In this document: piece by piece, positions 60,158 to 64,000 of the stretch
How positions within the stretch are numbered: the stretch's first letter is position 1
How the letters are laid out: each line of letters begins with the position of its first letter
From: Topomyia yanbarensis
Taxonomy: Eukaryota > Arthropoda > Insecta > Diptera > Culicidae
Assembly: GCF_030247195.1 (NCBI RefSeq)
Contig: NW_026683343.1
Coordinates: 1 to 64,000 of the forward strand
Direction: 5' to 3'
DNA length: 64,000 nucleotides
Notes under the pieces: model-generated
What the model saw: only the letters and a program-made list of their open reading frames with translations
Database searches by the model: none
Told to the model about the DNA's origin: nothing
Program-made: the position numbers and the translations under genes

Positions 60158-62800
60158 TCATAAAGCTACAAGCATACACCCATAGGTTTTTTTATTAGCA
60201 TTGCGAAGAAGGAGTTCATGCTGACCAGGAAGAGCGCGACTGCCAGTGCCTTGGGGAACCCCGTTTGCTCGCAAAATAGGTCTGAATGGTTTCCTCCAAC
60301 AGCACTCCTGAAACTTCGGACACTGAGGGGTACTGCTTGATGATGCAGCCAAGGTTCCCTGCGGTAGCCCCATTGGTGCAGCTGACAGAGCACTGCTTCG
60401 CGCCATATCGAATTGTAGGCCTTGGCGGTGTCTATAATGGCAATTAATATTTCGCCGAGGCAGTCTAGGTGGACGCCTCTGCCGAGTCACTTTCGGATTG
60501 CGAATTGACGACGGTAAAGAAGATCCTATTCCTCTAGAAGGGTTAACGGAATTCTAGTCACCATTCTTTTAATTGATTTCCCAATGCAGGGGATGAGACT
60601 GATGGGTCAGAAGTCATCCGGGCTTCTGGTTCCCACACATTTCTTCGTGCTGGGGATCATGAGCGCGGTTCTACAGTTGTCCGCTAGAGGCTCGCATCTC
60701 CAGATCCTGTTGAATCCGTCCAGTAGCGCTCGTTTGGCAACCGGTGGTAGATGTCTTAACAGGGGATAGCCGACATCGTCGAGTCCGACAGAATTTCCCT
60801 GTACTGTACTTAGCGCAGTGGCGAGCTCCACACCGGATAAATATTTGTTGTAATTCTGGTTCCCATATGGCGTGAATATTGTAGGGGTGGGGCATCTATG
60901 GTCCTCTTCGTTTTGAGGGTTGCGATCAAGGCGAAGTGTTTTTCGATTTCTTTAGCAATTTCGGAGGATTCAACTGTCGTGGTACCGTTGATTGTTAATG
61001 CAAAGCTGTTTTGCCTTATTTTGACACTTAAGGCATTCTTCACAGTTCCGCTGTCGACGAGTCGGAACTTATCCGTCCAGGAAGGGAGCCCAGCTGGCCT
61101 CCTTGGCTTTCGAGATGGCCAGCCTAGTCTGATTCCTAAGTCGTCGAAAATCCGCCCATCCATCCCATTGATGACGGTTCGGGGGGAGGGGTATTTTTAA
61201 GAACTTGAAGAGCTATTCGTCGATTTTTGATTGCCTTCGCTACTTCTGGGTTCCACCAGTGAACCGCCCGGTTTGGTGGTACTCCGTTCCAAGGATGCAT
61301 GATTTTGCATATCGCGACGTCGATCCGACCATGAGACATAGATGTTTGCATTGTTGGGTAGGCACGACCATCCTCAGGCTCCGACGATGGAGCTAGACCA
61401 TATGGTTAGGTCTAAGGTGGTTGTGGATCGGTCCCGGAGAAAGATTACACTGCCGTCATTTAGCGTCACTGCGTCAATGATGGCGTTACCGCGAACGGAA
61501 CACCTTTATGAGCCTCACGCTGAGTGGTGCGAGTTGACGTCACCCATTAGCAGGAAGGGAATCTACAGTTGCTTGAAGATATTCCGCAATTTGTTTCCGA
61601 CGTCGTTTACTGCCTGAGAGATGTACATAAAGACCACCGTGCATCTTATAGGAAAGTTGATCGATCTGGCAACCACGTTCATGAGAGGATGAGGTTCTAG
61701 AAACGACAATGTGAACCTCCCATCCCGAGGTTGGGTTTCACCGATCCGAACCGATTTGAAAAAAAAAAAATCAAATGATTCTAAAAGTTGAAAGAATGGT
61801 CTAGAAACGGAATCATTTGGAATTTCTATATTTATGAAAAAGTACAATTATTTGGAAGAGTGAAAGTTTAAAAATCAGGTTTTGGAAAATACGAGATAGA
61901 AATCGAGGTGGTCGACGAATTCGTGTATTTGAGCTCACTGGTAACCACCGACAACGATACCAGCAGAGAACTTCAGAGACGGATCTTGGCGGGAAATCGT
62001 CCCTACTTTGGACTCCAGAGGAACAAAATTCGCCGTCGCACGAAGTTGATTATCTACAAGACACTGATTAGACCGGTGGTCCACTACGGCCACGAGACCT
62101 GGACTAGGCTCGTGGAGGACCAACGCGCCTTTGAAGTTTTCGAACGAAAGGTGTTGCGTATCATCTATGGTGGCGTGCAGATGGAAGACGAATTCGTGGC
62201 GTAGGCGAATGAACCATGAGTTGCATCAGCTGCTGGAAGAACCATCCATCGCGCATACCGCAAAAATAGGACGTTTGTGGTGGGCTGGACACGTGTCGTA
62301 AGAATGTCGGACTACGACCCGGTGAAGATGGTTTTCAAGGGCGACCCTACAGGAACAAGAAGACGGGGCACACAGCAAGCACGGTGGATCGACCAGATAG
62401 AGGACGACCTTCGGACCCTTCGAAGACTGCGAGGCTGGCGACAAGCAGCAATGCAGCGAGTGGAGTGCAGGCTTCTGCATACAGCAAGAGAGAACAAGGC
62501 TCTAGCATGAACGGTAAGGTAAGTACGATCAGTTTCATCAACTCGGACGGCAGCTCTGGTTTCTAGGCCGAATGTCTGGAAGAGGTTCAACTCTATAGCT
62601 GAATCCCAAATGTAACGGTACCCGAGCCAAGGTGATGGTTCCGTATCACCTTTTATGTGAATCTCTTAGATTGCGAGACAGATGGAGGCTGAGCGTGTAA
62701 TCATGCATTGGAGGTCACCTAGGTTTGCTCTCAGACCATTGGTGTTCCACTGGATGGTGGGTCGGAGCTACGACTGGGACTACGATTCCTCGCCGGTCTA
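60158..62800 (-). pseudogene. Decayed I-superfamily-like retrotransposon ORF2
   Basis: On the minus strand the endonuclease starts at about 62770 (QWNTNGLRANLGDLQCMIT). After an interruption it continues at about 61600-61270 (LLMGDVNSHHSAWGS, LNDGS, VHWWNPEVAKAIKNRR). Reverse transcriptase follows at 60900-60160 (SVGLDDVGYPLLRHLPP, GFNRIWRCEPLADNCRT, IAIIDTAKAYN). The sequence stops just before the expected YADD box, so the 3' part is deleted. Stops and frameshifts occur throughout. Motif order is like I/Outcast-type elements, but the clade is uncertain. It lies upstream of the first visible acyltransferase-like exon, probably in an intron. Confidence 0.7.
61681..62535 (+). mobile_element. 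RTE-like 3' fragment, itself interrupted
   Basis: 'atgagaggatgaggttctag' to 'cctcccatcccgag' (61681-61730) and 61898-62535 match 52950-53630 of the other RTE-like copy (VDEFVYLSSLVTTDND, IYKTLIRPVVHYGHETW). About 165 bp of unrelated AT-rich sequence (61731-61897) interrupts the match. It splits the minus-strand endonuclease of the host retrotransposon. No clear target duplication was found. Confidence 0.8.
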
Positions 62801-62939
62801 TTGCTGGGTCCCATTCGTTTGGTCCTTGTCGAAATCGATAGGACGAGTGGCGTTGAGACACTCGCGGTTTTGTCTTCAGACAGCATTTGGCCCGTTTGGA
62901 TTTGCACTAAGGGTAAAGACGACAGCAATTGGGATCTGG

Positions 62940-63560
62940 TGTGTGCTGAGATGGTGGCAACTTATACGGGAGGGACTCGGGTTCCCCGCGCCGGCAACTT
63001 CCCGAGTCGGAAGTGGCGCAAGGAAGTGGTTTTTTTTGCTGTACGGTGAGCAGGTTTATTTATAAGGGGATTGATATCTGCTGCTTTCTTTGATGACGCT
63101 GAAGTTTGGCGTTAATTCGGCTTATTTTGTACCGTAGGACCATGAAGGGAGGAAGAGTGCGACAGATGGGTCCGGTTGGGTTACGGGATTGGTAGAACTT
63201 ACCCGAGGAGGCCCGGATTCCCCGCACCGGCAACCGTAGAGGACTCATCGGGGGCTCCAGCATTTCCCGAGTTGTCGGCGACGCGGGAAAGCAGGCTTTT
63301 TTGGTATACGGTATAAACGTTGTGTTGCAGGTTGTTTTGGGTTTGATGTGTTCTTCTATGACTTTGATGGTTGGTGTTGATGCGGCTGTTTGTGTGCCAT
63401 AGGACCCTATAGAAAGGAGAATGCGACAGATAAGTCCGAAAGGGTGAAGGGATGCTGGAGCTTGCCCGGAGGCGTCACGGGCTCCCGCGCTGACAACCGT
63501 TAGGGATTCATCGGATGTTTCCGACACCTCCCGAGTCCGGGCGACGCGAGGGAGGCACTT
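62940..63560 (-). repeat. Three diverged repeats of about 230-265 bp within an ORF
   Basis: 'ccccgcgccggcaac', 'ccccgcaccggcaacc' and 'cccgcgctgacaacc' start comparable blocks near 62983, 63213 and 63480. Each is followed by 'cccgagt' and a T-rich run. A fourth start is hinted at the window end (63950). They code for repeated Pro/Ser/Thr-rich segments of the ORF on the minus strand. Confidence 0.6.
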
Positions 63561-63959
63561 TTTGTAGATTTTGTTGTTATTGCTGACCCCGTGTGGATCC
63601 GAGCAAACGGATTCTGCTAACAAACTAGTGGAACATGTATGCGTGGCGTTCGCATCGCTGCTCCTGTAGTGGAACCGTACTGGGTGACAGGAGCATCCGG
63701 CTGTATGGTTTGGGTAACGGGGATAACGGTCGATGTCACTGTGGTATGGTCGATTGGAGGTGGAATCCAAAGTGTTGAGTTCTTTGTGTACTCTTGGTCG
63801 GGTATGCGCGTCGGGCAAGTGATCGTTGTTCTGCGTTTCGATGATTGACAGTCGGGTGCCGTGTGGTGGGTATTGGCTGGAAGGGTTTTTGAGGCAGTCG
63901 GTTGTGTGCTGTTGCATTTGGTCTAGAAGTACTTGTTTGGGTAAAGCCCGGATTCGCAC
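63060..63959 (-). CDS. Low-complexity ORF of the decayed retrotransposon (299 codons)
   Basis: An open frame with repeated TREVSETSDESL/TREMLEPPMSPLR and RASSGKFYQ/DASGQAPAS-like segments lies just upstream of the endonuclease start on the same strand. The position and composition fit the extension that precedes endonuclease in ORF2, or the end of ORF1, of the element at 60158-62800. It has no recognisable catalytic motif. The start codon is uncertain and the frame may continue beyond the window. Confidence 0.45.
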   Translation of the reverse strand: MRIRALPKQVLLDQMQQHTTDCLKNPSSQYPPHGTRLSIIETQNNDHLPDAHTRPRVHKELNTLDSTSNRPYHSDIDRYPRYPNHTAGCSCHPVRFHYRSSDANATHTCSTSLLAESVCSDPHGVSNNNKIYKKCLPRVARTREVSETSDESLTVVSAGARDASGQAPASLHPFGLICRILLSIGSYGTQTAASTPTIKVIEEHIKPKTTCNTTFIPYTKKACFPASPTTREMLEPPMSPLRLPVRGIRASSGKFYQSRNPTGPICRTLPPFMVLRYKISRINAKLQRHQRKQQISIPL

Positions 63960-64000
63960 CTACAGACGCTGGGGGTGCATCGGGAGGACCCGGAACGTCC

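Overview
The window looks like insect nuclear DNA, most likely from a mosquito (culicine-type). Introns are short with GT-AG ends, the only host gene is an NRF-6-like acyltransferase-3 membrane protein of a kind expanded in insects, and the transposon load resembles Aedes/Culex genomes (R1-like, RTE-like and I-like non-LTR elements, a tRNA-derived SINE, many MITEs and foldbacks). Species is inferred, not proven. No rRNA, CRISPR array or free-standing tRNA was found.

Layout. 1-3496: non-coding, tandem repeats and a 587-bp MITE with a target duplication. 3497-3749: a (TTA)n tract. 3750-4000 and 24294-30760 are the two halves of one I-clade-like retrotransposon (copy 1). A DNA transposon of about 20.3 kb (4001-24293) sits in its 5' untranslated region, with CACTG-type terminal inverted repeats and a TA duplication. 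That transposon resembles CACTA/EnSpm elements and carries two genes on the minus strand. Gene A has 9 exons (16673 to 7056, 628 aa). The transposase gene B has 2 exons (7069 to 4516, 830 aa). Both reading frames stay open through every splice I could place, and the stop of A overlaps the start of B by 14 nt. Copy 1 is followed by a short (TTA)n tract, then a complete second retrotransposon (copy 2, 30809 to about 37576), then (TTA)n again. Both copies have intact ORF1 (zinc-knuckle Gag-like) and ORF2 (endonuclease, reverse transcriptase, RNase H).

37734-46130: mostly eroded repeats, including a 3.4-kb element with hAT-like ends and an 8-bp duplication, a Harbinger-like MITE inside it, and decayed R2/R4-like reverse transcriptase. 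46131-60000 (minus): the host gene, eight exons ending in an intact 528-codon C-terminal part. Its fourth intron, counted from this first visible exon as intron 3 (47309-59210, 11.9 kb), is filled with nested transposons: microsatellite-bearing inverted-repeat elements, a SINE, a broken R1-like element interrupted by an RTE-like copy (14-bp duplication) and two MITEs. 60158-64000: a decayed I-superfamily-like retrotransposon on the minus strand, interrupted by another RTE-like fragment.

The central story is nested mobile DNA: a microsatellite hosts a retrotransposon, which hosts a large two-gene DNA transposon, whose introns host MITEs and foldbacks.
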